This document shows positions 43,801 through 58,800 of a DNA stretch of 64,000 nucleotides, piece after piece. Source of the stretch: Allosphingosinicella deserti (lineage in GTDB: Bacteria; Pseudomonadota; Alphaproteobacteria; Sphingomonadales; Sphingomonadaceae); NCBI RefSeq assembly GCF_003012735.1, contig NZ_PXYI01000003.1:372001-436000 (forward strand). The letters run 5' to 3'. Positions within the stretch are counted from its first letter, which is position 1; each line of letters opens with the position of its first letter. The position numbers and the translations under genes are program-made. The notes beneath the pieces were generated by a model. That model was not told the origin of the DNA, ran no database searches, and saw only the letters and a program-made list of their open reading frames with translations.

Positions 43801-46800
43801 TGACAATGTTCTGGCCGGCGGTGCCGGCGACGACGTGCTTTCGGGCGGACTCGGCGCTGATCAGCTGCAAGGCGGCGACGGGTTCGACACGGCCGACTAT
43901 TCGGCAGCATCAGGGGCCGTGACCGTCCGGTTGGACGGCAACGGCTCGACCGGCGATGTCGCCGAAGGCGACCGGCTGACCGGGGTCGAGCGTGCCGTGG
44001 GCGGGGCCTATGCCGACACTCTGATCGGCGACAGCGGCGACAACGTCCTCGACGGCGGCGCCGGCGACGACCTGTTGATCGGTGGCCGCGGTGCGGACGA
44101 GCTGGTCGGCGGCACCGGCAACGACACTGCCGATTATTCGGACTCGGCGGCGGGCATCTCGATCGACCTTCCTGCCGGGATCGGCCGCGGCGGAGCGGCC
44201 GAAGGAGACAGGCTGAACGGCGTGGAGAACGTCGCCGGCTCCGTCCACGACGACCGGGTGCAGGGCGACGCCGGCGCAAACCAGCTTTCGGGCAATCTCG
44301 GCGACGACATCCTCGAGGGCGGCGCCGGAGCCGACCGATTGGATGGCGGCGGCGGCAACGACATCGCCGATTATGCGAGGTCGAATTCGGCTGTCGAGGT
44401 TGCTCTCGACGGGAGTGCCGGGGTTGGCGGCGATGCCGACGGAGACCGGCTCCTGGATGTGGAAGGCCTTCGCGGCTCCGCATACGGGGACAGGCTTGCC
44501 GGTAACGACGGCGCCAACAGCCTGCTCGGAGGCGGCGGCGACGACCTGCTTCGCGGCGGCATGGGTGCCGATCGGCTGCTCGGCGGCGACGGCGTGGACA
44601 CTGCGGATTATGCAAATTCGGCGTCCGCCGTCATGGTGTCCAACGATGGTTCGCTGGGGCTCGGCGGCGATGCCCAGGGTGACACGCTGGACGGTATCGA
44701 GCGGATCGTCGGATCCGCTTTCGACGACAGCCTTGCGGGCGGTGCCGGCGACGACTTGCTCGTCGGCAACAGCGGCGACGATCGGCTGCAGGGCGGCGGC
44801 GGAGCCGACATGCTCGAGGGCGGAAGTGGCCTCGACATCGTGGATTACAGCCGTTCGCACGAAGCCGTTATTGCTGGCCTCGACGGGCGTGAAAACCGCG
44901 GCGGAGATGCCGAGGGCGATCGTTTCAGCGGCGTCGAAGGCCTGTCCGGTTCGGCCTATTCCGACACCTTTTACGGCTCCGGCAGCGAAGAGCGGCTGAG
45001 CGGGCAAGGCGGCAACGACATCCTGGTCGGATCGGCAGGCGGCGACCTCCTCGACGGCGGCGCCGGTTTCGACACCGTCGACTATGGCGGATCGGATTCG
45101 GGCGTCTCCGTCAATCTCACCACCGGCAGTGCTTCCGGTGGGCAGGCCGACGGCGATACCCTGAGCGGCATCGAAAGCGTCGCCGGTTCGGCTTTCGACG
45201 ACTTCCTCACCGGTTCCGAGGATGGCGACACGTTGCGCGGGGGCAGCGGCGACGACCTGCTCTCGGGCCGTGCGGGCGCCGACACGATCGACGGCGGCGC
45301 TGGCCTCGATACGGCCGATTATTCGGCCAGCACCAGCGGTATCTCGCTGACCCTGGACGGAAGCATCGGCAGCGGCGGTGATGCGGCGGGGGACCATGTC
45401 GAGGGCGTCGAGCATATCGTCGGCTCCGAATATTCCGACACGATCACCGGTGTCGGCGCGGACGAGATGTTCGAGGGCGGAGCGGGCGACGATCGCCTTG
45501 CCGGCAGCGGCGGCCGCGACACTCTGGTCGGCGGGATCGGCGACGATCGCCTCGATGGCGGGGACGCCGACGACCGGCTCGAAGGCAATGAGGGCGACGA
45601 CCTTTTGCGCGGCGGCGCGGGACGCGATCGGCTCGAGGGTGGCGCCGGGTTCGACACCGTCGATTATTCGGCGTCGTCCGCAGGCGTCTCGGTCGATCTC
45701 GGCACAGGTCTCGGTTTGGGCGGCGATTCCGAAGGTGACGTGCTCGGCAGCATCGAGGCAGTCGTCGGCTCGTCCTTCGCGGACAGGATGCTCGGCGGCG
45801 CATGGGCCGATACGTTCGACGGCGGTGCCGGTGACGATCATCTGTCGGGCGGAACGAACGGCGACACGTTGCGCGGCGGCGTCGGCGACGACCAGCTCGA
45901 CGGCGGTGGGGGCGCCGACTTGCTCGACGGCGGCGACGGCCACGACGTGGTGGATTATAGCGGCTCGAGCGCCGGCGTTTCGATTTCCCTCGACGGATCG
46001 GCGGGACTTGGCGGCCAGGCAACCGGCGACAGCCTGGTCGGGATCGAGGAAGCGATCGGCAGCGGCGGCGCCGACATCATCATCGGCACCGGCGTGGACG
46101 AGATATTGCGCGGCGGCGGCGGCGACGACCGGCTGCAGGGCGGCGGCGGCGCCGACCTGCTCGACGGCGGCGCCGGCAGCGACACTGCCGATTACGGCAC
46201 TTCCTCGGGCGCGGTAACGGTCGATCTCGAGAGCGGCACTGGACATGGCGGCCATTCCGAAGGTGACCGGCTGACATCGATCGAGCGGCTGGTCGGTTCG
46301 TCCGGCAGCGACGTCCTTCGGGGTGCTGCCGCCGAGGACAGGATCGAAGGCGGCGGCGGTGACGACCTGCTCGTGGGCCGCGGCGGCGACGACAGTCTCG
46401 AGGGCGGTGTGGGCAACGATGTGCTCGAAGGCGGCGCCGGTGCGGACGTGCTCGAGGGCGGCGCCGGAACCGACACCGTGGATTATTCCTCGTCCGGGGT
46501 CGCTGTCCGGGTCGGCCTCGATGGCGCGACCGGCGCCGGCGGAGATGCCCAGGGCGACGTGCTCGGCGGCATTGAACGGCTGGTCGGTTCGAGCTTCGAT
46601 GACATGCTCACCGGCGGGATCCAGGCGGACCTGCTGGTCGGCGGCGCCGGCCACGACACGATTTCCGGCGGCAGCGGCGACGATCGCCTCGAGGGTGGCG
46701 ACGGCGACGACCTGCTCGAGGGCGGCGCCGGGGGTGACGTCCTCGACGGCGGATCCGGTCGCGACACGGTCGACTATTCGGCGTCTGCCCAGGCCGTGAC

Positions 46801-49800
46801 GATCAATCTGGACGGAACGGTGAGCGCCGGCGGCGACGCACGCGGCGACCAGCTTGTCGGCATCGAAAATCTGGTCGGCTCGTCCAACGACGACCGTCTC
46901 AGCGGCGCCGCCGCGGACGAGACGATCAGCGGCGGCGGCGGCGACGACATCGTCCGCGGCGGCGGCGGCAGCGACACCCTGCGCGGCGACGGCGGCAATG
47001 ACCTGCTGGTCGGAGGTACGGGCGCCGACATCCTCGACGGCGGCGCCGGAATCGACACGGCGAGCTATGCCGAGGCGGCGGCCGGTGTGCGCGTGTCGCT
47101 CGATGGCTCGAACGGCCAAGGCGGCGAAGCGGCGGGCGACGTCCTCGCCGGCATCGAGAATTTGATCGGCTCCGGGTTCGACGACGAACTCGGCGGTGGG
47201 TCCGCGAGCGAGACGATCGACGCCGGTGCCGGCGACGACATCATCCTCGGCAGCGGAAGCGCGGACCTGCTGACGGGCGGAGCCGGGTTCGACACGGTTG
47301 ATTATCGCGCGTCCAGTGGTGGAATTTCGGTACGGCTCGATGGCTCGACCGGCGCCGGCGGCGACGCGGCGGGCGATCAATATGCCGGGATCGAGGCGAT
47401 CGTCGGCTCGAACCTCGACGATCTGCTCGGCGGCGGCAGTGCAGCGGATCGCCTCGACGGTGCGGACGGCAACGACATCATTGCCGGCGGCGGCGGCAAC
47501 GATGCGCTTTACGGCGGCGGCGGCGACGATGTCATCGATGGCGGCGGCGGTGCCGACCTAGTGGACGGCGGCGCGGGGACCGACACCGTCGATTATTCCT
47601 CGTCCAGCTCCGGAGTGAACGTCTCGGTCGACGGCAGCACCTCCACGGGCGGCGCCGCCGAAGGCGACAGGCTGCAGAGCGTCGAGACCCTCGTCGGCTC
47701 CGGCTTCGACGACATCCTCCGCGGTACCGCCGCGGCCGATCGGCTGACCGGCGGGGCCGGCGACGACATTCTCGAGGGCCGCGGCGGCGCCGACGCGCTT
47801 CGCGGCGGCGACGGTCTCGACACCGCCGATTATTCGGGGGCCGCCGGCGGGATCGCGGTGTCGCTTGCCACCGGGAGCGGCACGCTCGGCGATGCGGCGG
47901 GCGACATGCTCGACAGTATCGAGCGGGTCGTCGGATCCGTGCATGACGATGTCGTCGACGGCTCGTCCGCGTCCGATCGGATCGAAGGCGGCGCCGGCAA
48001 CGACATCCTCCGGAGCGGCGCTGGAGACGACCGGGTTTCCGGCGGTGCAGGCGACGACCTGATCGACGGCGGCGCCGGCGCCGATGCGGTCGATGGCGGC
48101 AGCGGCATCGATACCGCGGATTATTCCGCCTCCGCGATCGGGGTGCAGGTGCGGCTGGACGGATTTGCAAGCACCGGCGGTCTTGCCGAGGGCGATGTCC
48201 TCACCGGTGTCGAGGTCGCGCACGGCTCGGCTTTCGCCGATATCCTCAGCGGTTCGGCCGCCGACGAGCAGCTTCGCGGCGGTGGCGGCGACGACCTCCT
48301 CCGCGGCGGCGCCGGCGCGGACAGGCTCGAGGGCGGCGGCGGGATCGACACGGCCGATTATTCACAGGCGGGTACCGGCGTGGCCCTGAGCCTCACGAAC
48401 GGAGGAAGTTCCGGCGAGGCGGCGGGAGACAGTTTCTCCGGGATCGAGATTGTCCAGGGCTCCGATTTCGGCGACCGGCTGGAGGGATCGGCCGCCGGCG
48501 ATACGCTGCGCGGCGACGCCGGCGACGACGTGCTCGACGGCGCCGCGGGCGCGGACGCGATCGAGGGTGGCACAGGCGACGACGTGCTGCGCGGCGGCGC
48601 AGGCGCGGACATGGTCGACGGCGGGGCCGGCAGCGATACCGCCGATTACTCCACCTCCGGCGCTGCGGTCGCGATCAACCTGGACGGTTCTCTTTCGGCC
48701 GGCGGCGACGCTCAGGGCGATACCCTGGTGTCGATCGAGAACGTCACCGGGTCGGCATTCGCCGATGCGATCACCGGCACCAGCCAGAACGAGGCGCTCG
48801 ACGGTGGCGACGGCGACGACCTGCTGCGCGGTCTCGGCGGTTCGGACCGGCTACGCGGGGGCGCCGGCAGCGACACGATGTTCGGGGGCAGCGGCGCGGA
48901 CGTGATCGACGGCGGAGCGGGCTTCGACGTCGCGAGCTACGCGGAATCGACGGCCGGGGTGGTGGTGCGGCTGGACGGCGGTCCAAGCAGCGGCGGCGAC
49001 GCCGCGGGCGACACGCTGAACGGGATCGAGGGCCTTGTCGGCTCCGCCTTCGCCGACACGCTCACCGGCGGCACCGCCGACGACGTGCTCGATGGCGGCG
49101 CCGGGGATGACCTGGTGGTCGGAGGCGCCGGGAACGACATGCTCCGGGGCGGGACCGGAGACGATCTCCTGGTCGGCGGCAGCGGCGCCGACACGATCGA
49201 TGGCGGCAGCGGTTCGAACGTGGCGAGCTACGAAGGGGCAACCGGCGGCGTCGCGGTCGATCTTTCGGGCGCGGCCGGCACTGCCGGCGAGGCGGCGGGC
49301 GACAGGCTCGCAAATATCCAGACGCTCGTCGGCTCCGCTTTTGCGGACACGCTCGGCGGCGGCGCCGCCGGCGAAACCCTGCGTGGCGGAGCAGGCGACG
49401 ATCTTCTGTTGGGAAGCGCCGGAGCCGACCTCCTGGACGGCGGCGCGGGCGTGGATCGCGTGAGCTATGCCAGCTCCGGCAGCGGCGTCACCGCCTATCT
49501 CGACGGGCGCTCCGGCGTCGGCGGTGACGCGGCAGGCGACACCCTGGTCGACGTCGAGGCGCTTGCCGGATCGTCGCACGACGACGTCCTGGTCGGCGGC
49601 GGTGCCGACGACACGATCGCGGGTGCGGGCGGCAGCGACCGGATCGAGGGCGGCGGCGGTGCCGACAGCCTGGACGGTGGTGCCGGCGACGACGTCGTCC
49701 TCGGCGGCGACGGCGCCGACCGCATCGACGGCGGTGCGGGCGGCGATACCGCCTCCTATGCGGACTCCGCGAGCGCAGTGAGCGTTGCTCTCGAGGGCTC

Positions 49801-52800
49801 CGCCGGCAGCGGGGGCACCGCGGCGGGAGACCGGATCGTCAACGTCGAGACCTTGCTCGGCTCCAGCCATGACGACCTCCTCGGTGGCAGCGCGGCGGGC
49901 GAGACGCTGTCCGGCGCGGACGGCGACGACCGCCTGCGCGGCAGCCTCGGTGCGGACCGGCTGATCGGTGGTCAGGGCAGCGATGTCGCCGATTATTCGG
50001 GGTCGGCGGCTGGCATAACCATCGGTCTCGACGGCGCCGCCGGGATCGGCGGCGACGCCGACGGAGACCGTCTCTCCAGCATCGAGCAGATCACCGGTTC
50101 CGGGCTCGCCGACCGCTTGTCGGGCGGGATCGACAGCGAGACGCTCGATGGCGGCGCCGCAGACGACGTGCTCGTCGGAAGCCTCGGCAACGACCGGTTC
50201 GTCGGCGGCAGCGGCTTCGACACAGCCGACTATTCCTCGTCCTCGGCGGGGGTGACGGTCGCGACCGACGGAAGCTTTGGCTCGAGCGGCGACGCCGCGG
50301 GCGACAGCCTCTTCGGGATCGAGCGTGTCGTCGGCTCGGCCCAGGATGACCGGTTGACCGGTTCAGGCGCCGACGAGACCCTCGAAGGCGGCGACGGCAG
50401 CGATTTCCTCTCGGGCCAGGGCGGACGCGATATCCTGCGCGGCGGCAGCGGCGGCGACACGCTGGTCGGCGGCGCCGGCGCGGACTTGCTGGATGGCGGC
50501 CTCGGCTTCGATACGGTGAGCTACGCCGGCGTGTCCGGTGCGGTGAGCGTCAACCTTGCGGCCAATAGCGGCGTGGGCAGCGACGCGCAGGGCGATACCT
50601 TCGCGAGCATCGAGCAGGTCGTCGGCTCCGACTTCGACGACAGCCTTGTCGGTGGCAGCGGCGACGAGACGCTGGCCGGCGGTGCCGGCGGTGACACGCT
50701 TGCCGGGGGCACCGGCAACGACCGGCTGGAAGGCGGCAGCGGCGATGATGTCCTGGACGGCGGCAGCGGCGGCGACGAACTGGTCGGCGGGGCTGGGTTC
50801 GACACTGCGGATTATTCGGCGAGCGCGGCTGCCATCGACATCACCCTTGATGGCTCGACCGGTTCCGGCGGGGACGCCGCCGGGGACAGCCTGCTCGGCG
50901 TCGAGCGAGTGATCGGCTCGTCTTTGGCAGACACGATCACCGGGGCCTCGGCAGCCGAAGTGATCGAGGGCGGTGCCGGCAACGACCTGCTGATCGGCAA
51001 TGGCGGCGGCGACACGCTTCGCGGCGGCATCGGCAGCGACGTCCTGCGCGGCGGCGCCGGAGCCGATACCCTGGAGGGGGGCAGCGGTACCGATACTGCG
51101 GACTATTCGGGATCGATCCTCGGCGTCACGGTGACTTTGGACGGCTCCACCGGCATCGGCGGCGACGCGGAAGGCGACAGTTTCGCCGGCATCGAGCGCG
51201 TCGTCGGTTCGAGCGATTCCGATGCGCTTACCGGTGGGGCTGGCGACGATGTCCTGCTCGGCCAGGCCGGCGACGATGCGATCACCGGCGGTGCCGGCAT
51301 GGACTCGGTGGCCGGCGGCGCCGGTGACGACCTGCTCGTCGGCGGTGCCGGAGCTGACCAGATCAATGGCGGCACCGGCACCGACACGGTGAGCTTCCTG
51401 ACCTCCGCGGCCGGGGTCAGCGCATCGCTCGCGGGTGCGACAGGAATTGGCGGCGATGCGGACGGCGACGTCATCAGCAACGCAGAAATCCTGCAGGGCT
51501 CCAACCTGGCCGACGCTCTCTACGGGCGCGCAGGGGCCGAGACCCTTCTCGGGGAGGGCGGCAACGACCGCCTGTTCGGCAGTGCCGGTGCGGACCTCCT
51601 CGATGGCGGCGCTGGCTTCGACACGGCCGATTATTCCGGAGCGGCGGCCGGGATCGCGATCCGCATGGACGGAGTCGCCGGTTCGGCCGGTGACGCGCTC
51701 GGCGACGTCCTCGTCGACATCGAGGGTGTGGCAGGGTCGAGATTTGGCGACACGGTCCTCGGCAGCGGGAATGACGACAGGATCGACGGCGGAGACGGCG
51801 ACGACATCCTCGACGGCGCGGCCGGCGACGACAGCCTTTCCGGCGGCAGCGGCGACGATCTGTTAGACGGCGGCATCGGCGCCGACGCGCTCGACGGCGG
51901 CAGCGGGGTCGACACCGCCGATTATGGTGCCTCCAGCACCGGGGTGATTGCCGCGCTCGACGGCAGCATCGGCTTCGGCGGGCGTGCAACCGGCGACACG
52001 CTGGTGAACATCGAGGTGCTGCGCGGTTCCGCCTTCGGGGACGTGCTGCGCGGCAGCGCCGGCAAGGATGTCCTCCAGGGCGCCGCCGGCGACGACGTGC
52101 TTGCCGGTGGTGCCGGTGCAGACATGCTCGAAGGCGGCGACGGATTCGACACCGTGGATTATTCGACGTCGACCAACGCCATCGTGCTCGACCTCAACGC
52201 AAGGACGGGGAGTGGCGGCGACGCCGCCGGAGACACGCTCACCGGTATCGAACGCGTGGTGGGATCGGGCCTTGGCGACGCCATCACCGGTTCGGCGGGC
52301 GCCGATATGATCGAAGGCAATGACGGCGACGACCGTATCGACGGCGGCGCCGGCGGCGACACGCTGCGCGGCGACGGCGGTAACGACATTCTCGTCGGAA
52401 GCGGCGGCAGCGACGTGCTCGACGGCGGCACCGGGACGGACACCGCCGATTATACCGCTTCGGGACAGGGGGTGACCGTCTACAACAATGGCGTCGACGC
52501 GGGTGCCGGGGGTACCGCGACGGGTGACGTGCTCGTCGGCGTCGAGCGTGTGCTCGGATCTGCTTATGGCGACACCTTGGTCGGCGGTGCCGATACGGAC
52601 ATGCTGGTCGGCAACGGCGGGAACGACGTGATCGAGGCCCGCGAGGGGGCGGACGTCATCGACGGCGGTGCGGGCTTCGACACGGCCTCCTACGAGCATG
52701 CAACGGGCGCCGTCACCGTGAGCCTCGCCGCAAATTCCGGAACCGTAGGAGAAGCCGCGGGCGACACCCTGAGCGGTATCGAACGCTTGCTGGGATCGGA

Positions 52801-55800
52801 CTATGACGACACGCTGATCGGAGGCACCGGCGCCGAGACGCTCGAGGGCGGGGCGGGGAACGACCTGCTCGTCGCAAGCACCGGCGCCGACGCGTTGGGC
52901 GGCGGCGCAGGCACCGACACCGTCTCCTATGCGGCCGCCGCCTCCGGCATCATGATTGCCCTGGACGGCTCCGCCGGCAGCGGCGGCGTTGCGGCCGGCG
53001 ATCGCCTCACCGGAGTCGAGGCCGTGATCGGCTCCGACTTCAACGACACGATCGCCGGGACCTTTTCCGACGACATGCTCGCCGGCGGCCTCGGCAATGA
53101 CGTCCTAGCGGGCGGCTCCGGCACCGACAATCTCCTGGGGGGAGGCGGCGACGACAGCCTCGAAGGCGGCAGCGGTGCGGACGCCCTGGATGGCGGCGAC
53201 GGAATCGACACCGCAAGCTATGCCGGCTCCGGCGCCGGCGTGACCATCGACCTCTCGCTCGGCACTGCCGGTGGCGGTGACGCTGCGGGAGACAGCTACA
53301 CGGGCATCGAGCGGTTCGTCGGGTCGCGTGTCTCGGACACCATGATCGGCGGCCTTGCCGACGATCATCTCGACGGCTTCGACGGCAATGACCTCCTGCG
53401 CGGGGGCGATGGCGACGACGTCCTGCTCGGCGGCGTCGGCGACGACATGCTGGTCGGCGAAGCCGGGGCGGACTTCCTGTCTGGCGGCGCTGGCATCGAC
53501 ACCGCCGACTATTCCGGCTCGGGCTCCGCTGTGACGATCCGAACGGGCGGCACCTCGTCGGGCGGCGACGCCGACGGAGACACGATCAGCGGCGTCGAGA
53601 GGATCATCGGCTCGGCGTTCGCCGACCGCTTCGAGGGAAATGCTGCCGACGAGGACTTCAGCGGCGGCGCCGGAGACGACATGTTCGTCGCGTCCGGCGG
53701 CGCGGACATCTACCGCGGAGACGGCGGCATCGACATCGCCGACTATTCCGCCTCGACATCGAGCGGCATGCAGATCTACATGGACGGCAGCTTCGGCACC
53801 GGAGGCGATGCCGCCGGCGACCGGCTGTTCGACGTGGAAGTGGTGGTCGGGTCGGCTCAGAACGACACGATCACTGCCGGAGCCCTCGTCTCGAGCATAA
53901 CGGCGGGCGGCGGCAACGATAATCTCTACGGCGGAGTCGCCGCCGATCTCCTCGACGGGGGCGAAGGCGACGACGTGATCGCCAGCGGCCTGGGGGCGGA
54001 CCAGCTGGTCGGTGGGCTCGGCGTCGATACCGCGGATTATCGCCAGTCGAGCGCCGGCGTGACCATATCGAACGACGGCACCGCCGGTGCCGGCGGATGG
54101 GCCCAGGGAGACGTTCTCGCGGGCATCGAGCGGATCGAAGGTTCGCTCAATTATGCCGACACGCTCCGCGGCGGCCTGACCGGGGCGACGATCCTTGTCG
54201 GCTGGGGCGGCAACGACATGTTCGTCAGCTACGGCCACGCGGACACAATCGATGGCGGCACCGGTGCCGACACGATCGACTATTCCGGATCGCTCTCGGG
54301 CGTCACCGTACGCCTCGATGGCACGGCTTCGTCGGGGGGTGACGCTGCCGGCGACCGGATCCTCAATGTCGAAATCGTTTCGGGCTCGGGCCAGGACGAT
54401 CTCATCTTCGGCACGGGGGTCAACGAAAGCTTCTTCGGCGGTGCCGGCAACGACATTCTTGTCGGCGGGGGCGGCGCCGACACGCTCGACGGCGGTGCCG
54501 GCTTCGACACCGCCGACTATGGCAGCGCGGGCGGCGTGGTCGTGCGCATGGACGGAACTGCCGGCGGTGCCGGCGACGCCGCCGGCGACGTCCTCGTCGG
54601 GGTTGAGCGGGTCGTCGGCTCCTCGCTTGCCGACACGATCTACGGTTCGGCAAGCGCCGATACCATCGTCGGCGGAGACGGCGACGACACGATCGCGCCG
54701 GGCCTCGGCGCCGATACGCTCGATGGCGGCAACGGCACCGACATGGTGGACTATGGCAGCTCTGCCTCGGCGATCACGGTCAACAGCGCAAACGGGGCGC
54801 TGTCCACGGGACAGGCGCAGGGCGACAGCTTCGTCAGCATCGAGCGTTTCAATCTCACCGGCCTGGGAGACACGTTCGTCGGATCGGCAGCGGCCGAAAC
54901 CGTTTATGGGAATGACGGCAACGATAGTCTGGACGGCGGCGGGGCGGACGACGTCCTTCAGGGCGGCCTTGGCAATGACATCCTCGTCGGTGGCGCCGGC
55001 CAGGACGTGCTCGACGGCGGCTCGGGCATCGACACGGTCGATTATTCGGGCTCGGGGGCGGGCATCTCGATCAACCTGGCCACGGGTGTCGGCAATTCCG
55101 GCGGCGATGCGCAAGGGGACGTCTTCACGGTCAATACGATCGAGAATGCCGTCGGCTCGGCTCAGAACGACTCGATCGTCGGCACCGGCGGCGCCAACAC
55201 CCTGTCGGGCGGAAGCGGGAACGACACGATCATCGGCGGTGGCAGCGGCGATATCCTCGACGGCGGTCTCGGCACCGACACGCTGAGCTACGCCAGCACT
55301 GGCAGCGCGGTGGCCGTGTCCTTGCTTGCCGGGACGGGCACTCTCGGCGACGCGGCCGGCGACAGCTTCACCAATTTCGAGAATCTCACCGGCGGCTCCG
55401 GCAACGACAGCCTCACCGGCAACAACAATCTCAATGTCATCGAAGGCGGCTTCGGCGTCGACACGATCTTCGGTCTCGGCGGCGACGACCAGATCAACGG
55501 CGGTGACGGCAACGACACGATCGATGGCGGCGCCGGGGCGGACGCGATGGACGGCGGGCTCGGGATCAACACGTTGAGCTACGGCAGTTCGGCGGCGGCA
55601 GTCTCCGCGTCCCTGCTCGCCGGCTCCGGCACGCTCGGCGACGCTGCCGGCGACACCTACGCGAACTTCGTCAATCTCACCGGCGGGCAGGGCAATGATG
55701 CACTGGTCGGCGATAGTGCCAACAACAGCATCCGCGGCGGCAACGGCATCGACACGATCGACGGCGGCGACGGCAACGATCTGCTCTATGGCGACGGCGG

Positions 55801-58800
55801 AGACGATATCCTGCGCGGCGGCACCGGGTCCGATTATTTCCAGGGCGACGCGGGCATCGACACGGTCGATTATTCGGCTTCGGGCGGCGGCGTCAGCGTC
55901 GACATCAGCAGCGGCATCGGCTCGGGAACCGGCGGCGACGCCCAGGGCGATACCTATCAGATTGCCTCGATCGAGAATCTGACGGGTTCCGGCTTCGGCG
56001 ACACCCTGATCGGCGGCAGCGCGGGCAACGTCCTCAGCGGCGGCAACGGCAATGACAATCTGTCGGGCCTCGCCGGCAGCGACGTCCTGCTCGGCGGGAG
56101 CGGCAATGACGTGATCTCAGGCGGTTCCGGTGCGGATTCGATCGACGGCGGCGCCGGCGACAACACCCTCATCTTCGGCACCAATTTCGGCAATGGTGCG
56201 AGCGTTGCGGCAAGCGCGGGCGTGACCATCTATCTCGACGGAATCACCGCAGGGACGGGCGGCGACGCCGCGGGAGACACCTACAAGAACATACAAAACG
56301 TCTACCTGACCAACCTTGGCGACACCGTGTTCGGCACCAGTGCCAACGAATGGTTCCGGGGGCTCGGCGGCGCGGACTCGATCAATGGCGGCGGCGGCAT
56401 CGACACCGCAAGCTATTGGGGATCCGGTGCCGGCGTGGCGATCAGCCTGGACGGCACGACGGGAAGCGGCGGCGAAGCCGCAGGCGACGTCGTCACCAAT
56501 GTCGAAACCCTTGTCGGCTCCCAATATGACGACATGCTCGGCGGAAGCAGCGCTGGCAACAGCCTGTACGGGATGGAAGGCTCCGACGTGCTCAAGGGCG
56601 ATGCCGGTGCCGACCTGCTGGACGGCGGCTCGGGGTCCGACACCGCCAATTACGCTCTTTCCGGGCTGGCCGTGACCGTCAACCTCGCAACCGGGCTGGG
56701 ATCGGGCGGGGACGCCGCAGGGGACAGCTATGTCAGCATCGAGAATGTCGTCGGCTCGGGCGGCAACGACATGCTCTACGGCGACGCCGGCGACAATGTG
56801 CTGACCGGAGGGCTCGGCGACGATTACATGCGCGGCGGGGCGGGTGCCGACCAGCTCAACGGCGGCAGCGGCCTCGACACGGCCGATTATGCAGACTCGA
56901 CGGCCGCGGTCACCTTGTATCTGGACGGGACCACCTCGCTCGGCGGCTTCGCCCAAGGCGACGTCCTGCTGTCGATCGATGTCGCACTGGGATCGTCCTT
57001 TGCCGACACGATCGTCGGCTCGAATGCGTCCGAGACGCTGAACGGCAATGACGGCGACGATGTCATCGCCGGCAATGTCGGCGATGACGTGCTGAACGGC
57101 GGCGCCGGCAACGACACGCTGAGCGGCGGCCAGGGAGCGGACCTCGTCGATGGAGGTGCCGACAGCGACAGCTTCAGCTACGTCAGTTCCAGCGCCGGGA
57201 TCGTCGCCTATCTCGACGGCACTGCCGGTGTCGGCGGCGACGCGGCCGGCGACCGCCTCGTCAACATCGAACTGCTGACCGGCTCGGGCTTCGACGACAT
57301 ACTCTACGGCACGGGCAACGCACAGCGGCTCAATGGCGGGATCGGCAATGACGTACTGATCGGTGGGGCCGGTGCCGACATTCTGGATGGCGGCGCTGGG
57401 ATCGACAGCGTGTCCTACCTGACCTCCGGCACCGGCATCTCGGCCAGCTTCGCGAGCGGCTCGCTGGTCGTCACCGGCGCGGACGCCACGGGCGACACGT
57501 TCATCTCGATCGAGGGTGTCGTCGGCACGAGCTATGCGGACACGCTGGCAGGCGGTGCCGCCGCCGAGCGGCTCGACGGCGGCGCAGGCGACGACATCGT
57601 CCAGGGCAGCAGCGGCGCCGACATGCTGACCGGCGGCAGCGGCAACGACACCATAAGCTATGCCGGATCCGCAACGGCGATTACGGTCGGGCTCGACGGC
57701 AGCGCCGGTGTCGGCGGCGACGCAGCGGGCGACATATTGTTAGGCTTCGAAACCCTGATCGGCAGCGCCAGTGCCGATACGCTGACCGGCTCCGCGGGTG
57801 ACGACACCATCCGCGGCGGTACCGGCTCGGATCTCCTCCAGGGTGGCGCGGGAAGCGACAGCCTCTACGGCGAAGCCGACGACGATGTGCTGGTGGGCGG
57901 CCTGGGGGCGGACGCGCTCGACGGCGGTGCCGGCAACGACACTGCGAGCTATGCCGCCTCGGCGTCCGGCGTGACTGCAATTCTCGGCGGCGGCGCCGGT
58001 TCCGGGGGCGATGCCCAGGGCGACAGCCTGCTCGCCATCGAAAATCTGATCGGCTCGGCTTCGAACGACACCCTCGTCGGCGACGGCAATGCCAATCGGC
58101 TGGACGGCGGCAACGGCAACGATACTTTGGCGGGCGGCGCGGGCGCCGACATTCTCGTCGGCGGCGCCGGCTTGGACAGCGCGAGCTACGGCACCGCGTC
58201 GGCCAGCGTGACCGTGAACCTGCTCAACACGGCCCTCAACCTCGGGGAAGCGGCAGGGGACAGCTTCAGCAGCATCGAAGGGCTGATCGGCTCCGACCAT
58301 GACGACGCGCTCACCGGGAACAACAACGCCAACAGCTTCGACGGCGGCCTCGGCGACGACACGCTAACCGGCGGTGGCGGCGCGGATGCCCTGAACGGGG
58401 GCAGCGGCATCGACACTGCCGATTATTCCTCGGCCGGCTCCGGGATCACCGTCTACATGGATGGGCGAACCGGCAGTGGCGGCGATGCGGCGGGCGACAC
58501 TCTAGCCTCCATCGAGACGGTGGTCGGCTCTGCATTCCACGACATGCTTGTCGGTGACGCCGGCGGAAACCGCCTCGAGGGCGGTGCCGGCGACGACGTG
58601 GTCGAGGGCGGCCAGGGAGCCGACACGCTGATCGGCGGCACCGGGAGCGACACCGCGAGCTATGCCTCGGCGAGCGTCGGCGTTGCGGCAAACCTCGGCA
58701 ACAGCCTCGGCAACAGCGGCAGCGCTGCGGGAGATAGTTACAGCAGCATAGAGAATCTGATCGGCTCCGGATTGGCGGACACTCTGGTCGGCGATAACGG

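Noticed and set aside
41222-55114. Very long minus-strand frames (up to 1,156 codons) opposite the giant gene
   Set aside because: They arise because GGC/GCC/GAC-rich repeat codons contain no stops in reverse. They show the same 237-bp period and no start or family signal.
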